Shown piece by piece: positions 24,391-32,776 of a stretch of DNA of 47,333 nucleotides. Source of the DNA: an uncultured Burkholderiales bacterium. Its GTDB lineage: Bacteria > Pseudomonadota > Gammaproteobacteria > Burkholderiales > Burkholderiaceae_C. A program made the translations under genes and the position numbers. Numbering within the stretch: the first letter of the stretch is position 1; each line of letters starts with the position of its first letter. Under the pieces are notes generated by a model that was given only the letters and a program-made list of their open reading frames with translations, was not told the DNA's origin and did not search any database. The stretch covers positions 1 through 47,333 of the forward strand of contig CAJCDH010000032.1 of the NCBI GenBank assembly GCA_903961095.1. The letters run 5' to 3'.

Positions 24391-25561
24391 GCAAAAACTC
24401 CTTCGAACATGGATTGTAGGGAGCATCTGCCTGGCCGTGTGTTGGCTTTTCACGGCTTGTTCTTCTACCAAGAAAAAACCACCGCCGCCTCAAGCACCCG
24501 TTGCGGCTGTCGTGCCTGTTGCACCCCAACAAGCAACGCTTAGCGAGACTGCGCCCAAGGAGTTGACAAAGGCGAAAAGCAAATGGGTTTTGGCCTCTTG
24601 GGCCGATTTGCCGGGCTTCAACTCTGACAACTTTAACGAAGCTTGGGTGGCTTGGCGGCAAAACTGCTCACGCACCTTGCCCCATTCGCAACAGCTTTGT
24701 GCCGACGTCAACCGTTTGAATGGGCAGGCTTCAGAGGCCCAAAGAAAGTGGTTGGTGGAAAACTTTCAACCCTACCGGGTTGAGAGCTTGAGCGCATCAA
24801 CGGCACCCGCAACGGGGCTTTTAACCGCCTATTACGAGCCTATTTTTGAGGCCTCTCGAAGTGCAAAAGCTGGTTTTTCAGTCCCTTTGTACAGCCTGCC
24901 TGCCAAGCCTAAATCAAGCGCGCCTTGGTACAGCCGAGAAGAAATAGACCGGCTGCCAGCCGCTAAAGCGGCTCTCAAGGGCAAAGAGATTGCCTACCTT
25001 GCTGATCCCGTTGATGCCATGGTGCTCCATATTCAAGGTTCTGGCCGGTTGTGGGTGACGCAAAACGATGGCAGCCGAAAACAAATTCGATTGGCATTTG
25101 CCGGCACCAATGACCACCCCTATCAAAGCATTGGCAGGTGGCTTCTTGACCAAAACCTCACCAAAGACGCTACTTGGCCAGGCATTAAAGCTTGGCTTGC
25201 ACAAAACCCTAGAAGAACCCAGGAGTTGATGTGGCGCAATCCGCGCTTTGTTTTCTTCAAAGAAGAGGCCCTCAACGGCCCAGAAGTCCATTTAGGCCCC
25301 AAGGGCGCCATGGGTGTTCCGCTCACGGCTGGTCGCTCTATTGCCGTTGACCCTGGCAGTATTCCTTACGGCTCTGCCATCTGGCTATCGAGCAATGGTC
25401 CGCAAACGCCTTTAAACCGCCTGGTTTTTGCGCAAGATACGGGCAGCGCTATTGTGGGTGCTGTGCGAGCTGACTTTTTTGCTGGGACCGGGGACGCTGC
25501 AGGAGAGTTGGCCGGTCGTCTCAAACAAGACATGAAAGCATGGGTTTTGCTTCCAAGATAA
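24389..25561 (+). CDS. mltA: Membrane-bound lytic murein transglycosylase A (MltA)
   Basis: A 390-residue lipoprotein that cleaves the MurNAc-GlcNAc bond of peptidoglycan, making 1,6-anhydro ends, during wall growth and recycling. The signal peptide ends in a lipobox (LFTAC, residues 20-24). The MltA domain follows, with LLTAYYEP and the QGSGRL segment, and the C-terminal 3D domain carries the catalytic Asp in FAQDTGSAI (E. coli MltA uses Asp308). I placed the start at the ATG at 24389, because the frame upstream to 24215 is low-complexity Ser/Thr sequence antisense to the small membrane ORF. That start has no clear Shine-Dalgarno, which is odd. Confidence 0.93.
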   Translation: MQKLLRTWIVGSICLAVCWLFTACSSTKKKPPPPQAPVAAVVPVAPQQATLSETAPKELTKAKSKWVLASWADLPGFNSDNFNEAWVAWRQNCSRTLPHSQQLCADVNRLNGQASEAQRKWLVENFQPYRVESLSASTAPATGLLTAYYEPIFEASRSAKAGFSVPLYSLPAKPKSSAPWYSREEIDRLPAAKAALKGKEIAYLADPVDAMVLHIQGSGRLWVTQNDGSRKQIRLAFAGTNDHPYQSIGRWLLDQNLTKDATWPGIKAWLAQNPRRTQELMWRNPRFVFFKEEALNGPEVHLGPKGAMGVPLTAGRSIAVDPGSIPYGSAIWLSSNGPQTPLNRLVFAQDTGSAIVGAVRADFFAGTGDAAGELAGRLKQDMKAWVLLPR

Positions 25562-25609
25562 GCCTTGTCGCTCTACACTGTGGCTTCATGCCGATGAAAG
25601 TGAAATACC

Positions 25610-28600
25610 ATGAACGCTCCTTTGCCTGATCACTTGCGCCAAGCGCTAGCCACTGTCACCCTTGATGACAAATACAGCTTGAAATCGGGTCGGGCTTTTA
25701 TGAGTGGTGTTCAAGCCTTGGTGCGCTTGCCCATGCTGATACAAGAGCGCGATGCTTTGGCAGGAAAGAATACGGGCGCATTGATCAGCGGCTATCGCGG
25801 GTCGCCCTTGGGTGGTTATGACCAAGCGCTTTGGAAAGCCAAGACTTACTTAGAAAAACACAACATTGTTTTTCAGCCGGGGGTCAACGAAGAGTTGGCA
25901 GCCACCGCTCTTTGGGGCACCCAACAAATGGGCTTTGCACCACCAGGAACTCAAAAGTTTGATGGCGTGTTTGGTATTTGGTACGGCAAAGGGCCAGGTG
26001 TCGATCGTTGCTCAGATGTGTTCAAACACGCCAACATGGCGGGCACGACCCCTTGGGGCGGTGTGCTAGCTGTTGCAGGCGATGACCATGTTGCCAAAAG
26101 CTCTACTGCTGCCCACCAAAGTGACCACATTTTTAAAGCTTGTGGCCTGCCGGTTTTCTTTCCTTCTTCAGTCCAAGAGGTTTTAGATTTGGGTGTGCAT
26201 GCCATCGCCATGAGCCGGTATGCGGGTGTTTGGTCTGGCATGAAAACCATTCAAGAGGTTGTTGAATCAAGCGCCACCGCCGATATCAACGCCGATCGTG
26301 TGAAGATCGTTTTGCCTGAGTTTGAAATGCCTCCAGGGGGTGTGCACATTCGCTGGCCAGATGCTGCACTTGATCAAGAAGCACGTTTGTTTGATTACAA
26401 ATGGTATGCAGCGCTTGCTTACATTCGTGCCAATCGATTGAATCACAACGTCATCGAAGGCCCCAACGATCGCTACGGCATCATGGCCAGCGGCAAAGCC
26501 TATAACGACACACGTCAAGCTTTGCTAGATCTGGGTTTAGACGTTGAAACCTGCCAGCGCCTTGGCATTCGTGTTCACAAGGTTGCTGTCGTTTGGCCCT
26601 TAGAGGCGCAAAGCACGCGCGAGTTTGCAAAGGGTTTGAAAGAGATTTTGGTTGTGGAGGAAAAACGCCAAATCATTGAATACCAACTGAAAGAAGAGTT
26701 GTACAACTGGCCAGACTCACAGCGGCCACGAATTGTAGGCAAGTTCGATGAGCTCGAAGGCAACGACTCAGGCGGCGAATGGTCTGTGCCCAACCCAATG
26801 GCTTACCGATTGTTAAGAGCCAATGCAGATCTCACGCCCACACTCATTGCCAAGGCTTTGGCCAAGCGTTTGCAAAAATTAGACTTGCCAGCTGATGTCT
26901 TGGCACGCATGAATGCTCAATTGAGCATCATTGATGCCAAGGAGCGCGCGCAAAATAGTTTGGTCTTCAACCCCTCTGCAGATCGCATGCCATGGTTCTG
27001 TTCTGGCTGCCCTCACAACACCAGCACCAAGGTTCCAGAGGGCTCACGTGCCATGGCCGGTATTGGTTGTCACTTCATGAGTGTCTGGATGGACCGCAGC
27101 ACGGTGGGCTTTACGCAAATGGGTGGTGAAGGCACACCATGGATTGGGCAACAGCATTTCAGCCACGAAAAACATGTGTTTGCCAACATTGGCGATGGCA
27201 CCTATTTTCACAGCGGTATCTTGGCCATCAGGCAGAGCATTGCGGCTGGCGTCAACATCACCTACAAAATTTTGTACAACGATGCTGTCGCCATGACCGG
27301 TGGGCAACGCGTGGGTGAGCGAGCTGAAGGTCATTCAGTGGTTCAAATTGCTCAAAGCATGCGCGCTGAAGGTGCTGTGGTCATCAAAGTCGTGACAGAT
27401 GAGCCTGAAAAGTACAACGGTGTTGCGCTTGCCGATGGTGTTTTGGTTCATCACCGTGATGAACTTGATGCAATTCAGCGCGAATTGCGTGAGGTCAAGG
27501 GTTGTACCGTTATCATTTACGATCAAACTTGCGCCACTGAAAAGCGCCGTCGTCGCAAGCGTGGCACCATGGTCGATCCCGCTGTGCGTGTCATGATCAA
27601 TGAATTGGTTTGCGAAGGATGTGGTGATTGCGGCGTACAGTCTAATTGCTTGTCTGTTGAACCACTTGAAACAGAGTTTGGTCGCAAACGCACGATCAAT
27701 CAAAATACTTGCAACAAAGACACCAGCTGTCTGAAAGGCTTTTGCCCAAGTTTTGTTTCAATTGAAGGTGGTCAACTTAAAAAGAAATCGAAGCTTCAAA
27801 AATTTAGCTTGGATGCTTTGCCTTCATTGCCATTGCCTTTGATTCCAAATTTATCTAATGCAAGCCAGGCTTATGGCATTGTTGTTGCAGGTGTTGGCGG
27901 CACCGGTGTCATTACCATTGGTCAGCTTTTGGGCATGGCAGCACATCTAGATGGTCTTGGCATTGTGACCCAAGATTCAGCTGGCTTGGCTCAAAAAGGG
28001 GGCGCCACTTGGAGCCATGTGTTGTTGGCAAAAGATCAAACTCAAATTCAAACGACACGTGTCAGCATGGCAGCTGCCGATTTGATTTTGGGATGCGATC
28101 CCATTGTGAGTGCAGGCAAAGAAACTTTGTCTCGCATGATTGCAGGCAGAACGCGCGTCGCACTGAACTCACACAGCACACCAACCGCTGCGTTTGTTAA
28201 AAATACCCTATGGCAAAACCCTGCTGACAGTTGCGCAGCAGACATTGCAGAAGCTGTGGGCGTCAGTGGGCTGGCAGCCTTTGATGCCGATCATCTTTCT
28301 GCTCAGTTGATGGGCGATACGATTTACATCAACCCAATGATCTTGGGCTATGCATGGCAAAAGGGTTGGGTTCCTTTGAGCCTTGATGCTTTAAAAAGAG
28401 CCATTGAACTCAATGAAGTTGCTGTTGCACAAAACTTAGCTGCTTTTGAGTGGGGTCGTCATGCGGCACATCAATTGGCTTCCGTTCAGGCACTCATCAC
28501 GCCTGTTCAAGTGATTTCTTTGAAAAAGCGTGAAAAGTTAGAAGAACTTGTCACAACACGCGTCGAGTTTTTGACCGCTTATCAAAATGCAAGTTATGCC

Positions 28601-29164
28601 AAACAGTACGAAAACTTTGTATTCAAGGTCAGAGCCAAAGAAAGCACGCTGGGCCTCAGCTTGCTTTCAGAAACTGTAGCGCGCCAGTTGTTCAAACTGA
28701 TGGCTTACAAAGATGAGTATGAAGTGGCTCGCTTGCACACCGATAAACAGTTCCTAGAACGCGTTAAATCGCAGTTTGAGGGTGATTTCAAGGTTTTCTA
28801 CCACTTAGCCCCACCCCTCCTTGCAAAACGCACTGAGAAGGGCCAGCTCCTCAAACAAAAAATGAGCCCTCACATGCTTTTGGCGTTTAAGTTGCTAGCA
28901 CCTTTGAAATTTTTACGCGGTACATCTCTTGATATCTTTGGTCGTACAGAAGAGCGTCAAACAGAGCGTGCCTTGATTCAAGAATACAAAGATGCCATTG
29001 ATGAGTTGTTGATTTCCTTGAATTTAGAAAATCACAGCCTCGCTGTCAAAATGGCCAATGTCACTGAGCAAATTAAAGGCTTTGGTCATGTGAAAGAAAA
29101 ACACTTGGCTGCAGTCATGGTTCAGTGGCAAAACTGCATGAGCGAGTTCAGAAAAACAATTTAA
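25610..29164 (+). CDS. Fused indolepyruvate:ferredoxin oxidoreductase (IorA-IorB type)
   Basis: A 1184-residue fusion enzyme that oxidatively decarboxylates aryl (indole- or phenyl-) pyruvates to acyl-CoA with thiamine diphosphate, passing electrons to a ferredoxin-like acceptor. In order: an N-terminal pyrimidine-binding domain starting LDDKYSLKSGRAFMSG; a thiamine-diphosphate domain with CSGCPHN near 464 and GDGTYFHSG near 527; a ferredoxin domain near 667-705 with the Cys-rich CEGCGDCGVQSNC and CNKDTSCLKGFCP; the gamma domain with GVGGTGVITIGQ near 761; and a C-terminal DUF6537 region. In Burkholderiales it serves aromatic amino acid breakdown. It stands alone, 48 bp after mltA, and ends at the origin-like intergenic region. 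Confidence 0.94.
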   Translation: MNAPLPDHLRQALATVTLDDKYSLKSGRAFMSGVQALVRLPMLIQERDALAGKNTGALISGYRGSPLGGYDQALWKAKTYLEKHNIVFQPGVNEELAATALWGTQQMGFAPPGTQKFDGVFGIWYGKGPGVDRCSDVFKHANMAGTTPWGGVLAVAGDDHVAKSSTAAHQSDHIFKACGLPVFFPSSVQEVLDLGVHAIAMSRYAGVWSGMKTIQEVVESSATADINADRVKIVLPEFEMPPGGVHIRWPDAALDQEARLFDYKWYAALAYIRANRLNHNVIEGPNDRYGIMASGKAYNDTRQALLDLGLDVETCQRLGIRVHKVAVVWPLEAQSTREFAKGLKEILVVEEKRQIIEYQLKEELYNWPDSQRPRIVGKFDELEGNDSGGEWSVPNPMAYRLLRANADLTPTLIAKALAKRLQKLDLPADVLARMNAQLSIIDAKERAQNSLVFNPSADRMPWFCSGCPHNTSTKVPEGSRAMAGIGCHFMSVWMDRSTVGFTQMGGEGTPWIGQQHFSHEKHVFANIGDGTYFHSGILAIRQSIAAGVNITYKILYNDAVAMTGGQRVGERAEGHSVVQIAQSMRAEGAVVIKVVTDEPEKYNGVALADGVLVHHRDELDAIQRELREVKGCTVIIYDQTCATEKRRRRKRGTMVDPAVRVMINELVCEGCGDCGVQSNCLSVEPLETEFGRKRTINQNTCNKDTSCLKGFCPSFVSIEGGQLKKKSKLQKFSLDALPSLPLPLIPNLSNASQAYGIVVAGVGGTGVITIGQLLGMAAHLDGLGIVTQDSAGLAQKGGATWSHVLLAKDQTQIQTTRVSMAAADLILGCDPIVSAGKETLSRMIAGRTRVALNSHSTPTAAFVKNTLWQNPADSCAADIAEAVGVSGLAAFDADHLSAQLMGDTIYINPMILGYAWQKGWVPLSLDALKRAIELNEVAVAQNLAAFEWGRHAAHQLASVQALITPVQVISLKKREKLEELVTTRVEFLTAYQNASYAKQYENFVFKVRAKESTLGLSLLSETVARQLFKLMAYKDEYEVARLHTDKQFLERVKSQFEGDFKVFYHLAPPLLAKRTEKGQLLKQKMSPHMLLAFKLLAPLKFLRGTSLDIFGRTEERQTERALIQEYKDAIDELLISLNLENHSLAVKMANVTEQIKGFGHVKEKHLAAVMVQWQNCMSEFRKTI

Positions 29165-29214
29165 TTTGAATTCTGACTTTGTCTTTGTATTCTTCTTTTA
29201 TATAGATTAATACA

Positions 29215-29226
29215 TAGTAGTAGTAG
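29215..29226 (+). other. DnaA-trio-like TAG repeat
   Basis: Four consecutive TAG triplets between the AT-rich stretch and the G-rich spacer next to the first DnaA box. Read from the box outward the strand is 3'-GAT-5' repeated, the published polarity of the DnaA-trio that guides DnaA onto single-stranded DNA. Confidence 0.5.
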
Positions 29227-29244
29227 ATAAGGGGAGGCTTGTTC

Positions 29245-29253
29245 TGTGGACAA
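29245..29253 (-). other. DnaA box, one mismatch
   Basis: TGTGGACAA on the plus strand reads TTGTCCACA on the minus strand, one base from the consensus TTATCCACA. It lies 18 bases from the TAG repeat. Confidence 0.5.
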
Positions 29254-29362
29254 GTCTCTTTTTTCTTTATAGATCAATGTATTGAATCATTTTGAAGCAT
29301 GTGCACGAGTGTGCTTTTGTGCTGTCTTCAAACCATGAACAACTTTCAAAAATCAATTTTTC

Positions 29363-29371
29363 TGTGGATAA
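29363..29371 (-). other. DnaA box, perfect
   Basis: TGTGGATAA, the exact reverse complement of the consensus TTATCCACA. Confidence 0.7.
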
Positions 29372-29379
29372 CTAAGGTG

Positions 29380-29388
29380 TTATCCAAA
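29380..29388 (+). other. DnaA box, one mismatch
   Basis: TTATCCAAA, one base from consensus, between two perfect boxes. Confidence 0.5.
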
Positions 29389-29390
29389 AA

Positions 29391-29399
29391 TTATCCACA
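29391..29399 (+). other. DnaA box, perfect
   Basis: TTATCCACA, an exact consensus match, two bases after the preceding imperfect box. Confidence 0.7.
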
Positions 29400-29448
29400 T
29401 CTTTGTACATTGACAAATGACCCCATCTGGTCTTGAGTCATTTTCAAA

Positions 29449-30018
29449 TTATGGGCGCATTTTTGGATGGTGATCCATTGGCTTGTGTGCAAACAAATTT
29501 TGGGTATGTGTATCAAATACTTTTTGTTGGCTTGGCGTTAAGCTGCCATAGAAAGTTTTGCTTGCAAGCATTCGGTTTGTCATTTCTATATCCCTCTCTG
29601 TCTTCAGAGCCATCATTTTGTCAATCCGTTCGGGTGTGGTCATTTTTTCCAATTCCGAGGTGTTGATGGGTGTAGGGCGTTTCATGGGTGTTTTCATTGC
29701 ACCCGAAAAAGCTTGCCAAGCTGCTTCTTGATTGGCTTGAAGTTGCAAATAGACTTTCATTTCATTCAGATATTTTTGATGCCGCTCGGCTCGCTTAGCT
29801 TCTCGACGTTCTTGCATTTTTGGATTGTTCATCATGCCTGGCATGCGATCCTGTCCCATCATGTGTGGGTGCATTCCCATGCCCATGGGAGATGGCGTAC
29901 TTTGCATGCCTTGCTGGCTTGGCGAACTTGGTGAGGGTGCTTGAGCAAAGCTATGGGTGCTAAGAAAAGAACCTAACAGGAGTGCGGATGAGACAGCAAA
30001 TTGAGAAAATGAAGTCAT
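29449..30018 (-). CDS. Spy/CpxP-like periplasmic LTXXQ protein with Met/His-rich segment
   Basis: A 189-residue exported protein. The signal peptide ends near SFAQ (residue 26). A Met/His/Pro-rich stretch at about 38-67 (PMGMGMHPHMMGQDRMPGMM) could bind copper or another soft metal. The helical C-terminal part has the repeated LQANQEAAWQAF and LTPSQQKVFD segments of the LTXXQ family, which includes the periplasmic chaperone Spy and the stress regulator CpxP. The ATG at 30018 has AAGGA seven bases upstream. The gene stands alone. A role as a metal-responsive periplasmic chaperone is inferred. Confidence 0.8.
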   Translation of the reverse strand: MTSFSQFAVSSALLLGSFLSTHSFAQAPSPSSPSQQGMQSTPSPMGMGMHPHMMGQDRMPGMMNNPKMQERREAKRAERHQKYLNEMKVYLQLQANQEAAWQAFSGAMKTPMKRPTPINTSELEKMTTPERIDKMMALKTERDIEMTNRMLASKTFYGSLTPSQQKVFDTHTQNLFAHKPMDHHPKMRP

Positions 30019-30083
30019 TTGAAATTCCTTGGTCTAAAAACCTCAGTTTGCCAATGGCGTGTGTCTGCTCTTTGCAAGTTTTG

Positions 30084-30965
30084 TCATGAATTGTAAAGAC
30101 CAGCCCTAAAATCATCAACAGCCTTGATCAATTCTTCTCTGGTGTTCATTACAAAAGGGCCGTATTGAGCAATGGGCTCGTTCAGTGGTTGGCCTGCAAT
30201 TAACAATACTTTAGCGCCAGGAGAGCCTTGAATGACCACACCATCGCCTTCGTTTTTCAGAATGGCCATTCTGTGCAAGCCGACTTCGGTTTTTTGATTT
30301 TCACTGAGCACAGAAATAGCACCTCGATAGACAAAAATAAAAGCGTTGTGACTTGAACTTAAGGTTTGCTCAAAACAAGTTTCTTGATCAAAGTGAATAT
30401 CCAAATAGAGCGCTTGTGTTGGAAAGTTTTCTGGCGGCCTTTGCACCGCACCCAAAACACCGCTTGACACACCTGCAATGACACGCACCGTGATGGACTC
30501 ATGGGGTCGGTATTCTGGAATGGCGTCGCTTGGAATATCTTGATAAGCGGGTTTGCACATTTTTTGCTGTGAGGGCAAATTCAACCAAAGTTGGAAGCCT
30601 TCCATCACACCGTCCTCTTGTTCAGGCATTTCGCTGTGCACAACACCTCTGCCAGCCGTCATCCACTGAACACCACCATTTTGTAAAAGTCCCTCATTGC
30701 CTGCGCTGTCTTTGTGCCTCATTCGCCCTGCAATCATGTAAGTCACCGTTTCAAAACCACGGTGCGGATGGTCTGGAAAACCACCGCCATAGTCGTTGGG
30801 GTCATCGCTGCCAAAATTATCGAGCATCAAGAAGGGGTCGAGGCGATGTTGATGGGCTTGTGTGAGTACACGTGTGAGCTTGACACCATCTCCGTCGTGG
30901 GTGGCTTGGCCGATCACTTGCTGTTCAACACGGCGTCCGATAAGTGGCATTTTTAAGGTGTTCAT
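30084..30965 (-). CDS. Pirin family protein
   Basis: A 293-residue bicupin of the pirin family. The N-terminal cupin has DPFLMLDNFG, then GGGFPDHPHRGFETVTYMIAGRMRHKDSAGNEG with the His residues that bind the metal, and GRGVVHSEMP. The C-terminal cupin region ends IAQYGPFVMNTREELIKAVDDF, a typical pirin tail. Some bacterial pirins are quercetin dioxygenases, others bind partner proteins; the role here is open. I used the ATG at 30965 (MNTLKMPLIGRRVEQQ), as the frame upstream to 31106 is antisense to the hemerythrin gene and does not fit the family. It is divergent from that gene. Confidence 0.92.
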   Translation of the reverse strand: MNTLKMPLIGRRVEQQVIGQATHDGDGVKLTRVLTQAHQHRLDPFLMLDNFGSDDPNDYGGGFPDHPHRGFETVTYMIAGRMRHKDSAGNEGLLQNGGVQWMTAGRGVVHSEMPEQEDGVMEGFQLWLNLPSQQKMCKPAYQDIPSDAIPEYRPHESITVRVIAGVSSGVLGAVQRPPENFPTQALYLDIHFDQETCFEQTLSSSHNAFIFVYRGAISVLSENQKTEVGLHRMAILKNEGDGVVIQGSPGAKVLLIAGQPLNEPIAQYGPFVMNTREELIKAVDDFRAGLYNS

Positions 30966-31038
30966 GGTTTGTGATTTTGCATCGGTTTCTTGATTTGAAT
31001 CATGCTTTGAGAGTGTTAATTCATGCAGACTGAAGGGC

Positions 31039-31617
31039 ATGAAAAAACAAAGCTTGCACATTATTCGCGATGAACACGCGTCGCTGGCAGCCATGCTGCA
31101 GGCCATGATGCAGCTTTTAGAAAGAGGGCCTGCTCAAGACGCGCAAAACTTCTTTGATGTGATGCGTGCCATGCTGTTCTATATAGACGAGTTTCCTGAA
31201 CGCTTGCACCACCCCAAAGAGTCTAACTTGCTGTTTCCAAAAGTTGTTAAAAAAGCACCTGAAGTGATGGGCGCAATCGACCGCTTAGAAAGAGATCATC
31301 TGCAAAGTGAAAAAGCAGTTCGTGAATTGCTGCATTTGTTGCTGGCGTGGGAGCTGTTGGGCATGACGCGCAGGCCAGCGTTTGTAGAGGCCTTAGGGCC
31401 CTACGTAGAGGCTTATTTGGAACACATGCGCTTAGAAGAGACCGTCATTTTGCCCGCTGCAGAGATGGCGTTGACTGACGAGGACTGGTCTTCCTTGGAT
31501 GCGGCATTTGCGGAGAACGCCGACCCACTCACGGGCAAGCATTTACCTGGGCCCATGTTTGAAAAGTTGTTTAGTCGAATTGTCGCGACCGCGCCGGCAC
31601 CTATCGGGCTAGGATAA
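31039..31617 (+). CDS. Hemerythrin domain-containing protein
   Basis: A 192-residue cytosolic four-helix protein expected to bind a non-heme di-iron centre. Likely ligands are His13 (RDEH), His57 or His58 with Glu61 (RLHHPKESNLLFP), His87 (ERDH) and His129 with Glu133 (YLEHMRLEE), the pattern of the HHE cation-binding family. Members sense or scavenge oxygen, nitric oxide or peroxide, or repair Fe-S centres. It is divergent from the pirin gene across 73 bp, which may hold shared control signals, though I see no clear operator. It is convergent with the flavin oxidoreductase gene. Confidence 0.92.
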   Translation: MKKQSLHIIRDEHASLAAMLQAMMQLLERGPAQDAQNFFDVMRAMLFYIDEFPERLHHPKESNLLFPKVVKKAPEVMGAIDRLERDHLQSEKAVRELLHLLLAWELLGMTRRPAFVEALGPYVEAYLEHMRLEETVILPAAEMALTDEDWSSLDAAFAENADPLTGKHLPGPMFEKLFSRIVATAPAPIGLG

Positions 31618-31660
31618 AAGGAGTTGATTGACCAGGCTCTTGTGTTGCTAACATGAAGAG

Positions 31661-32776
31661 TTAGAGGCTCGGGTAATCGGTATAGCCCTTTGCGCCACCC
31701 CCGTAGAAGGTGGCTCTGTCGGGCGTGTTGTAAGGGCCCTTGCTTTTTAACCTGACCGCCAAATCTGGATTGGCGATGAAGGCTTTTCCAAAAGCGATTA
31801 AGTCGGCACCCGCATTCAAAGCCTGATCGGCAAGATCGTGCTCATAGCCGTTGTTAAGCATCCATGCGCCTTGGCCACCGGCTTGTCGATATGCACTTTT
31901 CAATGCCGCATAGTCAAAGGCTTTTTCTCCTTGCTGGTAATCTCGCGCTGCACCGGTTGAGCCCTCTATGGTGTGGACATAGGCCAAGCACAAGGTGCCC
32001 AAGAAACTCGCGACATGTTCAAACAGGGCTTGCGGCGAAGCGTCGCTGGCATCATTTGCGGGGGTGACGGGCGAGATTCGAATGCCACAACGGGCACTGC
32101 CAATTTCTTGGCACACGGCGAGCATCACTTCTTTCAAAAGACGCGAGCGATTCTCTGTACTGCCACCATACATGTCAGAGCGATGATTGCTGTCGGCTCT
32201 TAAAAATTGATCGATCAAATAACCGTTGGCCGCGTGTATTTCAATGCCATCAAAGCCGGCCGCAATCGCATTTTTTGCAGCGTTTTGATAATCAGCAACG
32301 ATGCCTGGAATTTCAGCCAACTCGAGTGCGCGAGGCTCTGACGTTGGTACAAAGCTAGGAACGCCATCAAGCATCAGCACTGTTTTTGATTTGGCAACAA
32401 TGGCAGAAGGTGCAACAGGGGCTTGCCCATTGGGTTGGAGGCTGTTGTGTGAGATGCGACCAACGTGCCAAAGCTGCACCACAATTTTCCCGCCCTTGGC
32501 ATGCACAGCTTGCGTGACGGCTTGCCATGCGCGCACTTGCTGGTCAGACCAAATGCCTGGCACATCAGCATAGCCCTGGCCTTGATGGCTGATGGCGGTT
32601 GCCTCTGTGATGATGAGGCCAGCACCCGTTGCGGGGTTGGCGCGTTGCGCATAGTATTCAGCCATCAGTGCATTCGCTAACGCATGAGGCGCCCGATTGC
32701 GAGTAAGGGGGGCCATCACAATGCGTGAGGCCAGTTGCAGTTGGCCGGCCTGACAGGGTTCAAATAAGTTTTTCAT
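31661..32776 (-). CDS. Old Yellow Enzyme family NADH:flavin oxidoreductase (NemA-like)
   Basis: A 371-residue FMN-dependent ene-reductase that reduces activated C=C bonds or nitro groups. Visible marks are LASRIVMAPLTRNRA with the FMN-binding Thr near residue 25, QLWHVGRISHNSLQPNGQAPVAPS, and GFDGIEIHAANGYLIDQFLR. Length fits NemA and related OYEs. I chose the ATG at 32776, giving MKNLFEP as in relatives; another ATG at 32788 is four codons upstream. At 32776 the start overlaps the start codon of the divergent MFS gene (shared CATG). Confidence 0.93.
   Translation of the reverse strand: MKNLFEPCQAGQLQLASRIVMAPLTRNRAPHALANALMAEYYAQRANPATGAGLIITEATAISHQGQGYADVPGIWSDQQVRAWQAVTQAVHAKGGKIVVQLWHVGRISHNSLQPNGQAPVAPSAIVAKSKTVLMLDGVPSFVPTSEPRALELAEIPGIVADYQNAAKNAIAAGFDGIEIHAANGYLIDQFLRADSNHRSDMYGGSTENRSRLLKEVMLAVCQEIGSARCGIRISPVTPANDASDASPQALFEHVASFLGTLCLAYVHTIEGSTGAARDYQQGEKAFDYAALKSAYRQAGGQGAWMLNNGYEHDLADQALNAGADLIAFGKAFIANPDLAVRLKSKGPYNTPDRATFYGGGAKGYTDYPSL

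Larger units (their letters stand above)
29165..29448. other. Candidate chromosomal replication origin (oriC-like region)
   Basis: This 284-bp gap lies between two convergent gene ends. Reading 5' to 3' it holds an AT-rich stretch (about 29180-29214), four tandem TAG triplets (29215-29226), a G-rich spacer GGGGAGG (29231-29237), a near-consensus DnaA box (29245-29253), more AT-rich DNA, and a cluster of three boxes (29363-29399). The order of box, GC-rich spacer, DnaA-trio and AT-rich DNA is that described for the basal unwinding system of bacterial origins. parA, parB and three parS sites lie within 12 kb. dnaA is not in the window, so this could instead be a DnaA-binding locus of another kind. 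Confidence 0.6.
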
